Origin: DAOUEG01 sp964595455
GTDB taxonomy: Bacteria > Chloroflexota > Dehalococcoidia > Dehalococcoidales > RBG-16-60-22
Direction: 5' to 3'
DNA length: 40,349 nt
Assembly: GCA_964595455.1 (NCBI GenBank)
Contig: CAZQQL010000014.1
Coordinates: forward strand, 1-40,349
This document shows, one piece after another, positions 1 to 7,994 of the stretch; positions within the stretch are counted from its first letter, which is position 1, and each line of letters starts with the position of its first letter. A program made the position numbers and the translations under genes. The notes under the pieces were generated by a model that was not told where the DNA came from, ran no database searches, and worked only from the letters and a program-made list of their open reading frames with translations.

Positions 1-46
1 AGATAATGAGCGGTGACTGGAGTTCAGACGTGTGCTCTTCCGATCT
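1..46. other. Illumina adapter carry-over (P7 end, i7 index, read-2 primer site)
   Basis: Bases 13-46 match all 34 bases of the TruSeq read-2 primer site (starting GTGACTGGAGTTCAG, ending CTCTTCCGATCT). Bases 1-4 (AGAT) are the last bases of the P7 flow-cell sequence, and bases 5-12 (AATGAGCG) sit exactly where the 8-base i7 index belongs. That octamer is the reverse complement of CGCTCATT, which I recall as TruSeq HT index D703. This is library sequence joined to a contig end, so the ATG at position 6 is not a real start codon. Confidence 0.97.
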
Positions 47-263
47 TGCAAATTATCGAATACCGGATGGACTAAATTATTATACTAAGACGCTTTCGGA
101 AGTGAAAAACGTAAGGCACCTTTCCTATACTTCACAAATAAAAGACTTTCACCTCTATTCACAATTGCATGGATATCGCTTCGAATTGTTTACGCGACCA
201 AGTACAACTTTCTCATATACATTACAAGAATTGATAGATAATGGTACAATCATTCTTAAGTAG
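47..263 (+). CDS. C-terminal fragment of a PD-(D/E)xK-like toxin tip (5'-truncated)
   Basis: About 71 codons remain, read in frame from base 48 to the TAG at 261-263; the upstream part is cut off by the contig end. The fragment has RIPDGL followed about 20 residues later by EVKN, the spacing and chemistry of a restriction-endonuclease-fold core (D...ExK). It then runs through TSQIKDF and ELFTRPST, a pattern I recognise from nuclease tips of Rhs and other polymorphic toxins (Tox-REase-7-like). If so, it would cut nucleic acid in a competitor cell. The segment is AT-rich compared with the rest of the window, as expected for an exchangeable toxin tip. A HEAT-like gene follows 28 bp downstream in the usual immunity position. 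The toxin role is inferred from motif and context; the fold assignment is by eye. Confidence 0.6.
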
Positions 264-291
264 GTAATAGTCAAAGGATTAATAATAAGCA

Positions 292-891
292 ATGGATGAC
301 AGTGAAAGCCAAGACCAACTTCAAATGGTCAGAATTCTAGGAGAAGCCCAGAAATTAGGATTTAACTTTGGTGATCCCGTAGAATTGCAAGAATTGGAGC
401 CAAAACACAAGCACTTAGTACCCATACTTCTCAATTATTTACACATCCTCGGATCTGACAACTATAAGGAACTGATTTATTGTGCTTTAAGCGTAAAAGG
501 ATTTTATGAAGCAACAGAAGTTCTATTAAACCAATTTAGGAACACAGAAAAGATATCAATGAAATGGAGAATCGGTGATGCGTTGTACTTTATCTCAGAC
601 GTAAGATATGAAGAAGAGTACATAAACATTATAAAAGATACACAAAACCGGGCGTCGAGGCAAATGGTGATTGTCCTACTGGGAAAGTTAAAAAGTGAAA
701 AGGCAATTCCGGAATTGTTGAATCTACTCAATGATGAAGAGGTCAATGGTCATGTAGTGATGGCTTTAGGATATTACAATAAACCCGAGTTTATACCATA
801 CATCGAGCCTTTCCTGCGTCATCCAAAAGCTTGGATTCGAAAAGAAGCCAAACGATCAATAGAAAAATCTAAAAATGCCTCCAAGAAATAG
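292..891 (+). CDS. HEAT-like repeat protein, candidate immunity protein
   Basis: This is a 199-residue soluble protein with no signal peptide or membrane segment. From about residue 110 to the end it is built of paired helices, with motifs such as MVIVLLGKLKSEKAIPELL, GHVVMALGYYNKPEFIPYIEPFL and HPKAWIRKEAKRSIEKS, typical of HEAT/PBS-lyase-like repeats. Proteins of this type often act as immunity partners of polymorphic toxins by binding the nuclease tip. It starts 28 bp after the toxin fragment on the same strand and shares its low GC content. The nearest SD-like word (AAGGA near 273) is rather far from the ATG, so expression may depend on coupling to the toxin gene. The repeat fold is fairly clear; the immunity role is inferred from position. 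Confidence 0.7.
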   Translation: MDDSESQDQLQMVRILGEAQKLGFNFGDPVELQELEPKHKHLVPILLNYLHILGSDNYKELIYCALSVKGFYEATEVLLNQFRNTEKISMKWRIGDALYFISDVRYEEEYINIIKDTQNRASRQMVIVLLGKLKSEKAIPELLNLLNDEEVNGHVVMALGYYNKPEFIPYIEPFLRHPKAWIRKEAKRSIEKSKNASKK

Positions 892-956
892 ACATGTTGT
901 CTACAATTATTTTATTTGTCCAAAAATAATGTAGCTGCATAAATACCCCATAGACA

Positions 957-1130
957 CCACCTTTCCGGTACCTCGGCCATGTCAGACACCGTCGGAGACC
1001 AGATCAATAGTACCGTAACCTATTACCCCTTCGGTACCACACGGTCCGGTTCCATACCAACCGACAGGCTCTACACCGGCCAGCGCCTTGACCAGACCGG
1101 CATCTACTTCTACAACGCCCGGTACTATGA
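957..1130 (+). repeat. Direct repeat copy 1: orphan Rhs core segment
   Basis: This GC-rich segment encodes HHLSGTSAMSD through FYNARYY of the Rhs core and pairs with 2314-2487 at an offset of 1357 bp. By eye roughly four bases in five are identical, with differences concentrated at third codon positions. Both copies begin at the same protein position and lie just after an in-frame stop (940-942 for this copy). Confidence 0.85.
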
Positions 1131-1905
1131 ACCCGGCATCGGCAAGTTCCTCTCTCCGGATAGCGCCAGCCCTGACCTGTATAACCCTCAAAGCCTGAAC
1201 AAATACTCCTACTGTTTCAATAATCCCCTTAAGTACAATGACCCTTCCGGCAAGTGGCCAAACTGGGGCAACATCGGTAAGGCCATCTCAAAGGGCTTCC
1301 AGACCGCCGTCAACGTAGTCAAAGAGAACATGGACGTTGTCCACACCGTGCTGGATGTAGCCGGCATGATCCCCGGCGTAGGCGAAGCCTTTGATGCCGT
1401 AAATGGATTGATCTATGCAGCAGAAGGGGATGTTGCCAATGCAGCCCTTTCCTTTGCCGCTTGTATACCAGTGGTTGGAACCGCAGCTACGGGGGTCAAA
1501 CTTGTCGGCAAGACTATTGACAAAGTCGCGGGTGTTGTCAAAGCGGCAGATAAGGTTGGTGATTCTGCCGAAATTTTGTATCATTATACCAACGCAACGA
1601 AAAAGCAAGTCATTGGGTCAGGAAAAGGTTTAATAAGTAAAACAGGGAAAATATGGAGTACACCCGATGGAATGTTGAGCCCGACGCAAGCCAAACAACT
1701 ACTAGCATTGCCTGACCCCGTCCCTCCAAAGCATCTTTTTGGTATAGATGTTGGAGCAATGAGACGTGCCGGATACGATATTCCTTCATCCACAACAGTG
1801 AAAGGAGCCTATGATAGTGCAGGGAACTGGATGGCTGGAGGAGGTTTAGAAAGTGTATTTAATCTTTATCAAATTGATCCTAAATTTTTAATGTATATCA
1901 GGTGA
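979..1905 (+). CDS. Orphan Rhs core with pre-toxin region and ADP-ribosyltransferase-like tip
   Basis: This 308-residue product is the C-terminal end of an Rhs protein without its large shell. Residues 1-80 form the Rhs-associated core (YYPFG, DRLYTGQRLDQTGIYFYNARYY, GKFLSPDS, NKYSYCFNNPLKYNDPSG). Core-like sequence continues in frame upstream to about 955 and is cut by a stop at 940-942. Residues about 110-175 are a hydrophobic pre-toxin stretch (IPGVGEAFDAVNG, ALSFAACIPVVGTA). From about residue 198 the tip carries LYHYTN (His202) and later GGGLESVF, resembling the H-Y-E/HYD1-type ADP-ribosyltransferase toxins. Base composition drops from GC-rich to AT-rich near 1550, the expected core/tip junction. 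The Rhs core is certain; the enzyme class is tentative. The ATG may not be a genuine start, since orphan tips are often silent until recombined onto a full-length gene. Confidence 0.75.
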   Translation: MSDTVGDQINSTVTYYPFGTTRSGSIPTDRLYTGQRLDQTGIYFYNARYYEPGIGKFLSPDSASPDLYNPQSLNKYSYCFNNPLKYNDPSGKWPNWGNIGKAISKGFQTAVNVVKENMDVVHTVLDVAGMIPGVGEAFDAVNGLIYAAEGDVANAALSFAACIPVVGTAATGVKLVGKTIDKVAGVVKAADKVGDSAEILYHYTNATKKQVIGSGKGLISKTGKIWSTPDGMLSPTQAKQLLALPDPVPPKHLFGIDVGAMRRAGYDIPSSTTVKGAYDSAGNWMAGGGLESVFNLYQIDPKFLMYIR

Positions 1906-1911
1906 TAGAAA

Positions 1912-2271
1912 TTGTCAAAGGAAACTGTCTTAAGACAAATCATGCGTATTTGGGATGATCCTAGGTATGAAAAAGATGGTACATATATGTATCATATCAT
2001 GTTGAAGCGTCTCAAGAAGCTTATAAACAGTGATAGAGACGGTGTAATTGATGCTATGCGTTATTGGTTATCTCTTGATGATTATGGTAAAAAAAGAGCA
2101 GCCGAGGATGTTGTAGGTGATTTACTTTTAAAAGAGCTAAGACCTCAATTGGTACAAATCAAGAAAAATATATTAAAAGGCGAACACTACGACCTACCAA
2201 TAGAACATTATCTATATCCAGTCGAACAAGCGTTAAAAGCTCTCGACGAGAATGATAAATCCATCAAATAG
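1912..2271 (+). CDS. Hypothetical protein, candidate immunity to the ART-like tip
   Basis: This 119-residue, mostly helical, charged protein starts at TTG. AGGTGA at 1900-1905, overlapping the stop codon of the toxin gene, lies about 6 bases upstream and supports that start. I do not recognise a family. There is no signal peptide or membrane helix. Its small size, AT-rich composition matching the toxin tip, and position 6 bp after the toxin stop are what is expected of a cognate immunity gene. No residue-level evidence links it to ADP-ribosyltransferase inhibition. Confidence 0.6.
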   Translation: MSKETVLRQIMRIWDDPRYEKDGTYMYHIMLKRLKKLINSDRDGVIDAMRYWLSLDDYGKKRAAEDVVGDLLLKELRPQLVQIKKNILKGEHYDLPIEHYLYPVEQALKALDENDKSIK

Positions 2272-2313
2272 GAAGAATATGTCCTTGAGGCAACTCTAAA
2301 TCACTCACCAGGA

Positions 2314-2487
2314 CCACCTCTCCGGGACATCGGCCATGTCAGACGCCGCCGGAGACCAGATCAATAGCACCGTAACCTACTACCCGTTCGGCGCCACGCG
2401 CTCCGGTTCCGTGCTCACGGACCGCCTCTTTACCGGCCAGCGGCTTGACCAGACCGGCCTCTGCTTCTATAATGCACGGTATTATGA
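2314..2487 (+). repeat. Direct repeat copy 2: orphan Rhs core segment
   Basis: This is the second copy of the core segment at 957-1130. It encodes DHLSGTSAMSD through FYNARYY and is read from just after an in-frame TAA at 2297-2299. Similarity to copy 1 ends shortly after the NARYY motif. Confidence 0.85.
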
Positions 2488-2635
2488 TGCTACCATTGGG
2501 AGGTTTATAGGACTGACCCTTCAAGACCGAGGAGGTATTTACAAGGGTGGTACGCAAGCTGGGCCGCGTTCGTACGCGAAATCCGCGTTACCTGCCAGGA
2601 AAAGACCACGCTGGAATCCTACCACACGGGCATGA
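2336..2635 (+). pseudogene. Broken orphan Rhs core
   Basis: The frame encodes about 55 residues of Rhs core (SDAAGDQINSTVTYYPFG, FTGQRLDQTGLCFYNARYY, IGRFIG) and then loses the family pattern at about 2510. The normal continuation (a PDS or NKYSY-type segment) is absent, and the rest of the frame is rich in R, P and G and looks like noise. In the +1-relative frame an open stretch from about 2506 to the TGA at 2707-2709 reads more like protein (WYASWAAF, ESYHTGMNG, VNQYCNGACG). A frameshift or a recombination junction near 2510 would explain both. I do not recognise the family of the second stretch. Confidence 0.6.
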
Positions 2636-2709
2636 ACGGCATCGCACCTAACGGGATGCGGGTCAAGGAAGGCCGCGTCAACCAGTACTGTAACGGGGCC
2701 TGCGGCTGA
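2500..2709 (+). pseudogene. Unrecognised out-of-frame remnant after the broken Rhs core
   Basis: The reading frame starting near 2506 is open to the TGA at 2707-2709, and its roughly 65 codons have balanced composition with Trp, Tyr and Cys (LQGWYASWAAFVREIRV, CQEKTTLESYHTG, CNGACG). It lacks a convincing start codon and SD site. It may be the residue of a third toxin tip or of a mobile element joined to the Rhs core. Function unknown. Confidence 0.3.
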
Positions 2710-3230
2710 GACGGAGTCGTCCTACGGGGTTCGGCTTTCCCGTGCTATTCGGTGTCAGCTGTTTTACGCAACAGGAGTATGTTCAGGTCTCGACGTGTCG
2801 CAATGCGTCATCTTTGCGCCAGCGGCGACAGGGGGTTTTAGGCGTTTTGGCCGATTTAGCGTTTACGCCCCGGAGGTAAAATCAGGTATCAGGATTGATT
2901 CCTGCTGTTTTTTCCTCCTCCCTGATATGGGGGGAAGCCGTATTGGGGGCATTTACGGTTTCCCCCTCTTCCATTCATGGGTCCAAATCACCGCTCTTCT
3001 CTATATATCCGGGGCATACGGATTGCTTCGCTACGCTCGCAATGACCGTAGTCACGAACAACCGGGATAATCCGAAAGCATTCCAAGCCCTGGGGCGTTC
3101 CTTGAGGACACGGATTGTTTCGTCCCGATGCCATCGGGACTCGCAATGACGATGTGCTTATTCGATGAAATGCGGGTAGTTCCCTCTCAGGTTTACATGT
3201 CCCTGGAACCCATCTATAATAAGTAATTAA
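2710..3230. repeat. Non-coding spacer with mosaic repeats
   Basis: No convincing gene. The short open frames here translate repeat sequence, for example the RYARND-type peptide. Around 3016-3043 there is a word of the type GCTTCGCTACGCTCGCAATG, and around 3120-3150 CCCGATGCCATCGGG is followed by CTCGCAATGAC. These are hairpin-forming dispersed intergenic repeats. It probably marks the boundary between the accessory Rhs region and the core genome. Confidence 0.6.
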
Positions 3231-3288
3231 GTAAGCCTGTTCCTGTTTCACCGGACCGGCCTGCACTGAACTCACCGGCAGCTTGCAA

Positions 3289-6200
3289 ATGAAACTTGGT
3301 ATAGATATCGGCTCCGTGACCGCCAAGCTCGTGGTCATGGATCAATCCGACAACATAATCGAATCCCGGTACGTCCGCACCATCGGGCAGCCGGTCGAGA
3401 CCGTCCTTTCCATGCTCCGGGAAATCCTGGCCGTATACCCGCCGGAGAAGTTCACCGCCGTGGGCGTTACCGGCACCGGCGGCCAGCTCCTGGCGGACAT
3501 CCTCGGCATCCCCTTCGTGAATGAAATTACTTCCCAGGCGACCGGCCTGACCCGCTTCCATCCCGACGTCCAGACGATCCTGGAGATCGGCGGCGAGGAC
3601 TCGAAGCTCATCGTCCTGGAAAAAGAGGCGGGTGGACCGCCCAGGGTGGCCGATTTCTCCCTCAACGGCGTGTGCGCCGCCGGGACCGGTTCCTTCCTCG
3701 ACCAGCAGGCCTCCCGCATGGGCATCCCCATTGAAGAGTTCGGGGACGTTGCCCTCAAGTCCGAGAACCCGCCCCGCGTGGCCGGGCGCTGCAGCGTCTT
3801 TGCCAAGAGCGACATGATCCACCTCCAGCAGGTGGGCACGCCGGTCCATGACATCGTGGCGGGCCTGTGTTTCGCCATGATACGCAACTTCAAAGGGCAG
3901 GTCATCCGGGGGCGGGAACTCGCTACGCCCATCTCCTTCCAGGGCGGCGTGGCCGCCAACAAGGGCATCCGGCGAGCGGTGCTGGAAGTACTGGAACTAG
4001 ATGAAAAAGACCTCGTCGTGCCGGAGCATTTCGCCCTGCTGGGGGCCATCGGCGCGGCGCTGGTGGCAGGGGCTTCGTCGCTCCCTGCCGACACGGTCCA
4101 GCGTCTGGAAAAGTACATCGAAGAACGCGCCTACGAGTTCGTCACGCTGCCGCCGCTGGCCGGCGACGATTACGACATCACCGTCGACCCTCTCGTGCTG
4201 TCCGGCAAAGAGACGATCGAGGCATACATCGGCGTAGATATCGGTTCCATCAGCACCAACGTCGTTGTCATCGACAAGGACAACAACGTCCTGGCGCGCC
4301 GTTACCTGATGACCGCCAGCCGTCCCATCGAAGCCGTCAAGCGCGGCCTGAAGGAAGTGGGGGACGAGCTCGGCGACCGCGTGGTCATCAAGGGTACCGG
4401 TTCCACCGGCTCAGGCCGTTATATGACCGGGGAATTTTTCGGGGCGGACGTCGTCCGCAACGAGATCACCAGCCATGCCCGCGCCGCCGCGTTCATGTGC
4501 CCGGACGCGGACACCATCTTCGAGATCGGCGGCCAGGACGCCAAGTATATCTCCCTCCAGAACGGCACTATCGTTGATTTCACCATGAACAAGGTCTGCG
4601 CCGCCGGGACAGGGTCTTTCCTGGAGGAGCAGGCGGAAAAGCTGGGCATCAACATCAAGGAAGAGTTTGGCAAGCTCGGGCTGGCGTCCAAACGGCCGCT
4701 CGACCTGGGTGAACGCTGCACCGTCTTCATGGAGTCCCAGCAGAACTATTACAAGCAGAGGGGCGCCGCCAAACGCGACCTCGTCGCCGGTCTGGCTTAC
4801 TCCGTCGTCCGCAATTATTTGACCAAGGTCGTCGAAGACCGCAAGATCGGCGATCACATTCTGTTCCAGGGCGGCACCGCCTTCAACCGGGCGGTCAAGG
4901 CCGCTTTTGAGAGCGTCACCGGCAAGAAGGTCACCGTACCGCCGCACCACGATATCCTCGGCGCCGTCGGCGTGGCCATCCTTGCCCGCGAGTACATGGA
5001 AGAGACCGGGAAGCAGACGCGGTTCCGCGGCTTCGACCTCGCCAACCGGAAGTACGAGCTTTCGTCATTCGAGTGCAAGAAATGCTCGAACCGCTGCGAG
5101 ATCCACAAGGTGGTCTTCGAAGGTGAAGACCCGCTGTTCTACGGCTCCCGGTGCGGCCTGTGGGACTCCGATGAGAAAAAGCAGCAGCGGCAGTCTTCCA
5201 CGATACCCAGGCTCTTCGAGGAGCGCGCCGCCCACCTGATGAATGCGTATCCCAAGGACGAACCGGAGAACCCCAACGGCAAGACGGTCGGGATCCCACG
5301 CGTCCTGTTCTATCATGAGCTTTTCCCGCTCTGGAAGGGCTTTTTCACCGAACTCGGGTTCAAGGTGATCACGTCCGACCCCACCAACCGCCACATCATC
5401 CGGCAGGGCGTGGAGAACATCGTCGAAGAGCCGTGCCTGCCTATCAAGCTGGCCCACGGCCACATGCTCAACCTGTTGGAGAAACAGCCGGACTACGTCT
5501 TCACGCCGGTCCAGAGCACCATGGAGAAGATGACCGCGGACTTTGCCAAGTCCTGGAACTGCCCGCTGACGCAGAGCCTTCCCTTCCTCCTGATGAGTTC
5601 GAGCCGAATCAAAGAAACGCTGGCCAGTTCGGGGACGAAGGTACTCCGCCCGGTGATGCACCCGGACCGCGGGCGTCCCTGGCTCAGGAAGGTCCTGGGC
5701 CGGCTGGCAAAAGCCGTCGGGGTGAAGGACAGGGAACGGATCGAGCAGGCCATCGACGCCGGCCTGGCCGCGTTCGACGGGTTTAATTTGTGGCAGCAGC
5801 AGCGCGGCAAGGAGATACTTGACGGGCTCAAGCCGGAAGAACGCGCCATCGTCATCATCGGCCGCGCCTACAATACTTATGATGAGGGCATGACGCTCAA
5901 CCTGCCGGAGAAGCTGCGGGACCTCAATGTCATGGCGATACCCATCGATTTCCTGCCTCTCTCGTCCGTTGCGTCCCAGGTCAACAAAGACTTCCCGAAC
6001 ATGTACTGGAAGGCCGGGCAGAAGATACTCTGCGCGGCCCACCTCATCGCCCGGGACCCGCGGCTGTTCGGCCTCTACGTGACGAACTTCGCCTGCGGGC
6101 CGGACTCCTACATGGTCAAGTTCTTCACCAAGGCCACGGAAGGCAAACCCTTCCTGACCATCGAGATAGACGAGCATTCCGCGGATGCCGGCCTGATTAC

Positions 6201-7500
6201 CCGGTGCGAGGCATTCATCGACACCATCCGCAACGCCCGTACCCGCGGCACGTCGCGGCCCATCCCGCAGGTCAGCATATCCTCCAATCACCGGGGCAGC
6301 CGCACCGTTTACGTCCCTTATATGATCGACCACGGCTTCCTGCTGGCGGCGGCGATGCGGCACGGCGGCGTTTCCGCCGAGGCACTGCCGCAGTCGGACG
6401 ACCTGACGCTGGAGATAGGGCGGCGGTATACCACCGGCAAGGAGTGTTATCCCAGCATCATCACCACGGGGGACATCGTGAAAAAGACGATGGCCCCGGA
6501 CTTCGATCCCGCGCATTCGGCGTTCTTCATGCCCGCCGCGGCGGGACCGTGCCGGTTCGGGCAGTACAACCGGCTGCACCGCATCATACTGGATGAAATC
6601 GGCCTCCAGGACGTGCCCATCCTCGTCTTCGACCAGACCGGCGGTTACCATAACGATCTTTCCAACATGGGCAACGGTTTCCGCATCAACGCCTGGCGCA
6701 GCTTTGTTGTCCTCGATTCAATCCAGAAGATGGTGCTGGAACGGCGGCCGTACGAAGTCAACAGAGGGCAGACGGACAATGTCTACAGGGAACTTCTCGA
6801 CGAACTGATCAAGAAGGTAGGGCAGGATGGCTCCATCCTGCGGGACTTCTCCCGCAAGGCCCGGCAGGCGCTGGAAGCGGTCAGGATCGATACGGACCGG
6901 CCGCGACCGCGGATCGGCATCGTGGGGGAGATATTCGTCCGATCCAACAAATTCGCCAATGACGGCCTGGTGCAGACGCTGGAGAAGCTCGGCGGGCAGG
7001 TGGGCGCGCCGCCCATCGAGGAATGGTTCGACTATATCGACCACCAGCGCGACTTCCGCTACCGCAAGCGACTGGAAGGCACCTGGAAGGACCGGCTCAA
7101 GCAGAGCATCACCGAGATGGTCATGGAGCGGACCGTGGAGCCGCTACGGAAGGAGTTCGACAGTTCCATCAAGCTGTTCACCCGCGAGGCGGACACGGCG
7201 GAGACCATCGAGAAGGGCTGGAAGTACCTGACCCCGGCGGTGGAAGGCGAGGCGATCCTCAGCATGGGGCGGGTCATCGAATACGCGGAGCATGGCTTCG
7301 ACGGGATCATCAACGTCATTCCGTTCGGGTGTATGCCGGGAACGATCGTGGCGCTGCTGCTCCACCAGTTCCGGCAGGACTACGGGCTGCCGTTCCTCAA
7401 CGTGGTAGTGGAAGGCACCAGGAACACCGGGCAGGACATCCGTTTCGATGCTTTCATCCAGCAGGCCGCCGAACACATGCGCACCCACCGCAAGGCGTGA
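3289..7500 (+). CDS. Giant tandem acyl-CoA dehydratase activase-like ATPase (BadF x2, DUF2229, COG3581-type)
   Basis: This 1403-residue protein belongs to the ASKHA ATPases that power 2-hydroxyacyl-CoA dehydratases and benzoyl-CoA reductases. A first BadF/HgdC-like domain (1-270) starts GIDIGS, with IGGEDSK and cluster ligands Cys129 (VCAAGTGSF) and Cys168 (RCSVF). A second (about 313-580) has GVDIGS, Cys437 and Cys477. The Cys spacing of 39 and 40 matches the two-Cys [4Fe-4S] site of HgdC activators. A CxxCxxxC motif follows at 596/599/603, then a DUF2229-type domain from about 665 and a COG3581-type domain from about 1003 (KECYPSIITTGDI, GPCRFGQYNR). The family usually has this size, but its substrate is not established. 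The ATG at 3289 is preferred over the in-frame TTG at 3283; neither has a strong SD. It stands alone, with no dehydratase subunit beside it. Confidence 0.93.
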   Translation: MKLGIDIGSVTAKLVVMDQSDNIIESRYVRTIGQPVETVLSMLREILAVYPPEKFTAVGVTGTGGQLLADILGIPFVNEITSQATGLTRFHPDVQTILEIGGEDSKLIVLEKEAGGPPRVADFSLNGVCAAGTGSFLDQQASRMGIPIEEFGDVALKSENPPRVAGRCSVFAKSDMIHLQQVGTPVHDIVAGLCFAMIRNFKGQVIRGRELATPISFQGGVAANKGIRRAVLEVLELDEKDLVVPEHFALLGAIGAALVAGASSLPADTVQRLEKYIEERAYEFVTLPPLAGDDYDITVDPLVLSGKETIEAYIGVDIGSISTNVVVIDKDNNVLARRYLMTASRPIEAVKRGLKEVGDELGDRVVIKGTGSTGSGRYMTGEFFGADVVRNEITSHARAAAFMCPDADTIFEIGGQDAKYISLQNGTIVDFTMNKVCAAGTGSFLEEQAEKLGINIKEEFGKLGLASKRPLDLGERCTVFMESQQNYYKQRGAAKRDLVAGLAYSVVRNYLTKVVEDRKIGDHILFQGGTAFNRAVKAAFESVTGKKVTVPPHHDILGAVGVAILAREYMEETGKQTRFRGFDLANRKYELSSFECKKCSNRCEIHKVVFEGEDPLFYGSRCGLWDSDEKKQQRQSSTIPRLFEERAAHLMNAYPKDEPENPNGKTVGIPRVLFYHELFPLWKGFFTELGFKVITSDPTNRHIIRQGVENIVEEPCLPIKLAHGHMLNLLEKQPDYVFTPVQSTMEKMTADFAKSWNCPLTQSLPFLLMSSSRIKETLASSGTKVLRPVMHPDRGRPWLRKVLGRLAKAVGVKDRERIEQAIDAGLAAFDGFNLWQQQRGKEILDGLKPEERAIVIIGRAYNTYDEGMTLNLPEKLRDLNVMAIPIDFLPLSSVASQVNKDFPNMYWKAGQKILCAAHLIARDPRLFGLYVTNFACGPDSYMVKFFTKATEGKPFLTIEIDEHSADAGLITRCEAFIDTIRNARTRGTSRPIPQVSISSNHRGSRTVYVPYMIDHGFLLAAAMRHGGVSAEALPQSDDLTLEIGRRYTTGKECYPSIITTGDIVKKTMAPDFDPAHSAFFMPAAAGPCRFGQYNRLHRIILDEIGLQDVPILVFDQTGGYHNDLSNMGNGFRINAWRSFVVLDSIQKMVLERRPYEVNRGQTDNVYRELLDELIKKVGQDGSILRDFSRKARQALEAVRIDTDRPRPRIGIVGEIFVRSNKFANDGLVQTLEKLGGQVGAPPIEEWFDYIDHQRDFRYRKRLEGTWKDRLKQSITEMVMERTVEPLRKEFDSSIKLFTREADTAETIEKGWKYLTPAVEGEAILSMGRVIEYAEHGFDGIINVIPFGCMPGTIVALLLHQFRQDYGLPFLNVVVEGTRNTGQDIRFDAFIQQAAEHMRTHRKA

Positions 7501-7524
7501 ATATAACCCATTTGTTGCGCAGCG

Positions 7525-7743
7525 CTAAACGTTCTCGAGGATTTTTTTCCTCGTTTCTTTCAGCAGCCTGACAGGGGCAAAGTAGTCACCGGGAAAGAGG
7601 TAATCCTCCCCGGATTCGTCAATGATTCTGACACGTCCGTAGGTTCGGGCTTCACTATCCGGAATTATTTCATAGATCTTCAATACTTCAAGTGAAGCTT
7701 CATAACCTTTATTCTTGACGCATAGGATGAATTGCTTTTTCAT
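7525..7743 (-). CDS. Conserved small protein of unknown function
   Basis: This 72-residue soluble protein (KKQFILCVKNKGYEASLEVLKIY..., GRVRIIDESGEDYLFPGDYF) has beta-rich sequence resembling a small conserved protein seen in many anaerobes. The repeated pattern IDESGEDYL(F/Y)P suggests a compact barrel-like fold, but no function is known to me. It converges on the giant activase gene, leaving 24 bp between the two stop codons. The SD is weak. Confidence 0.75.
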   Translation of the reverse strand: MKKQFILCVKNKGYEASLEVLKIYEIIPDSEARTYGRVRIIDESGEDYLFPGDYFAPVRLLKETRKKILENV

Positions 7744-7858
7744 ACCGGCTTTATTTAGCTAATGTTTATCTCCGGCCTGCGGCATTTATGCCTTTTTCAC
7801 GCCTTCCGAGAGTATTCTTTAAGCAGGTCTCAAAGAAAGACCGCTCAAGGATACGATT

Positions 7859-7993
7859 ATGGACAACTTCGTGCTTGCCGGGAAGGCCAAGACGGTTTTC
7901 CGGCTGCTTGAACTCAAGCTCCGATATGAAACTGCCGGTAAGCAGGCCGCACAGGACCGCGGCGCATCGGATAACGGTAAAAAGCCGGAATAG
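7859..7993 (+). CDS. Small hypothetical protein (44 aa)
   Basis: ATG at 7859 is preceded by AAGGA at 7847-7851 with a 7-base gap, a good ribosome binding site. The 44-codon frame (MDNFVLAGKAKTVFRLLELK..., ending GASDNGKKPE) ends with TAG at 7991-7993. The product is basic, with a predicted amphipathic helix over residues 6-32 and a polar tail. It ends one base before the stop of the convergent zinc-ribbon gene, so the space is filled neatly. No family recognised; the gene call rests on RBS, codon usage and fit. Confidence 0.55.
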   Translation: MDNFVLAGKAKTVFRLLELKLRYETAGKQAAQDRGASDNGKKPE

Positions 7994-7994
7994 A

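Noticed and set aside
6..46. A start codon and N-terminus (MSGDWSSDVCSSD) for the first open frame
   Set aside because: It is translated adapter sequence, not a gene start.
2795..3149. Open frames of 84-91 codons in the spacer before the giant activase
   Set aside because: They translate intergenic repeat sequence (RYARND-type peptides) and lack SD sites.
5065..6651. A 528-residue minus-strand open frame inside the giant activase
   Set aside because: It is a GC-rich shadow of the recognised gene with no family match by eye.
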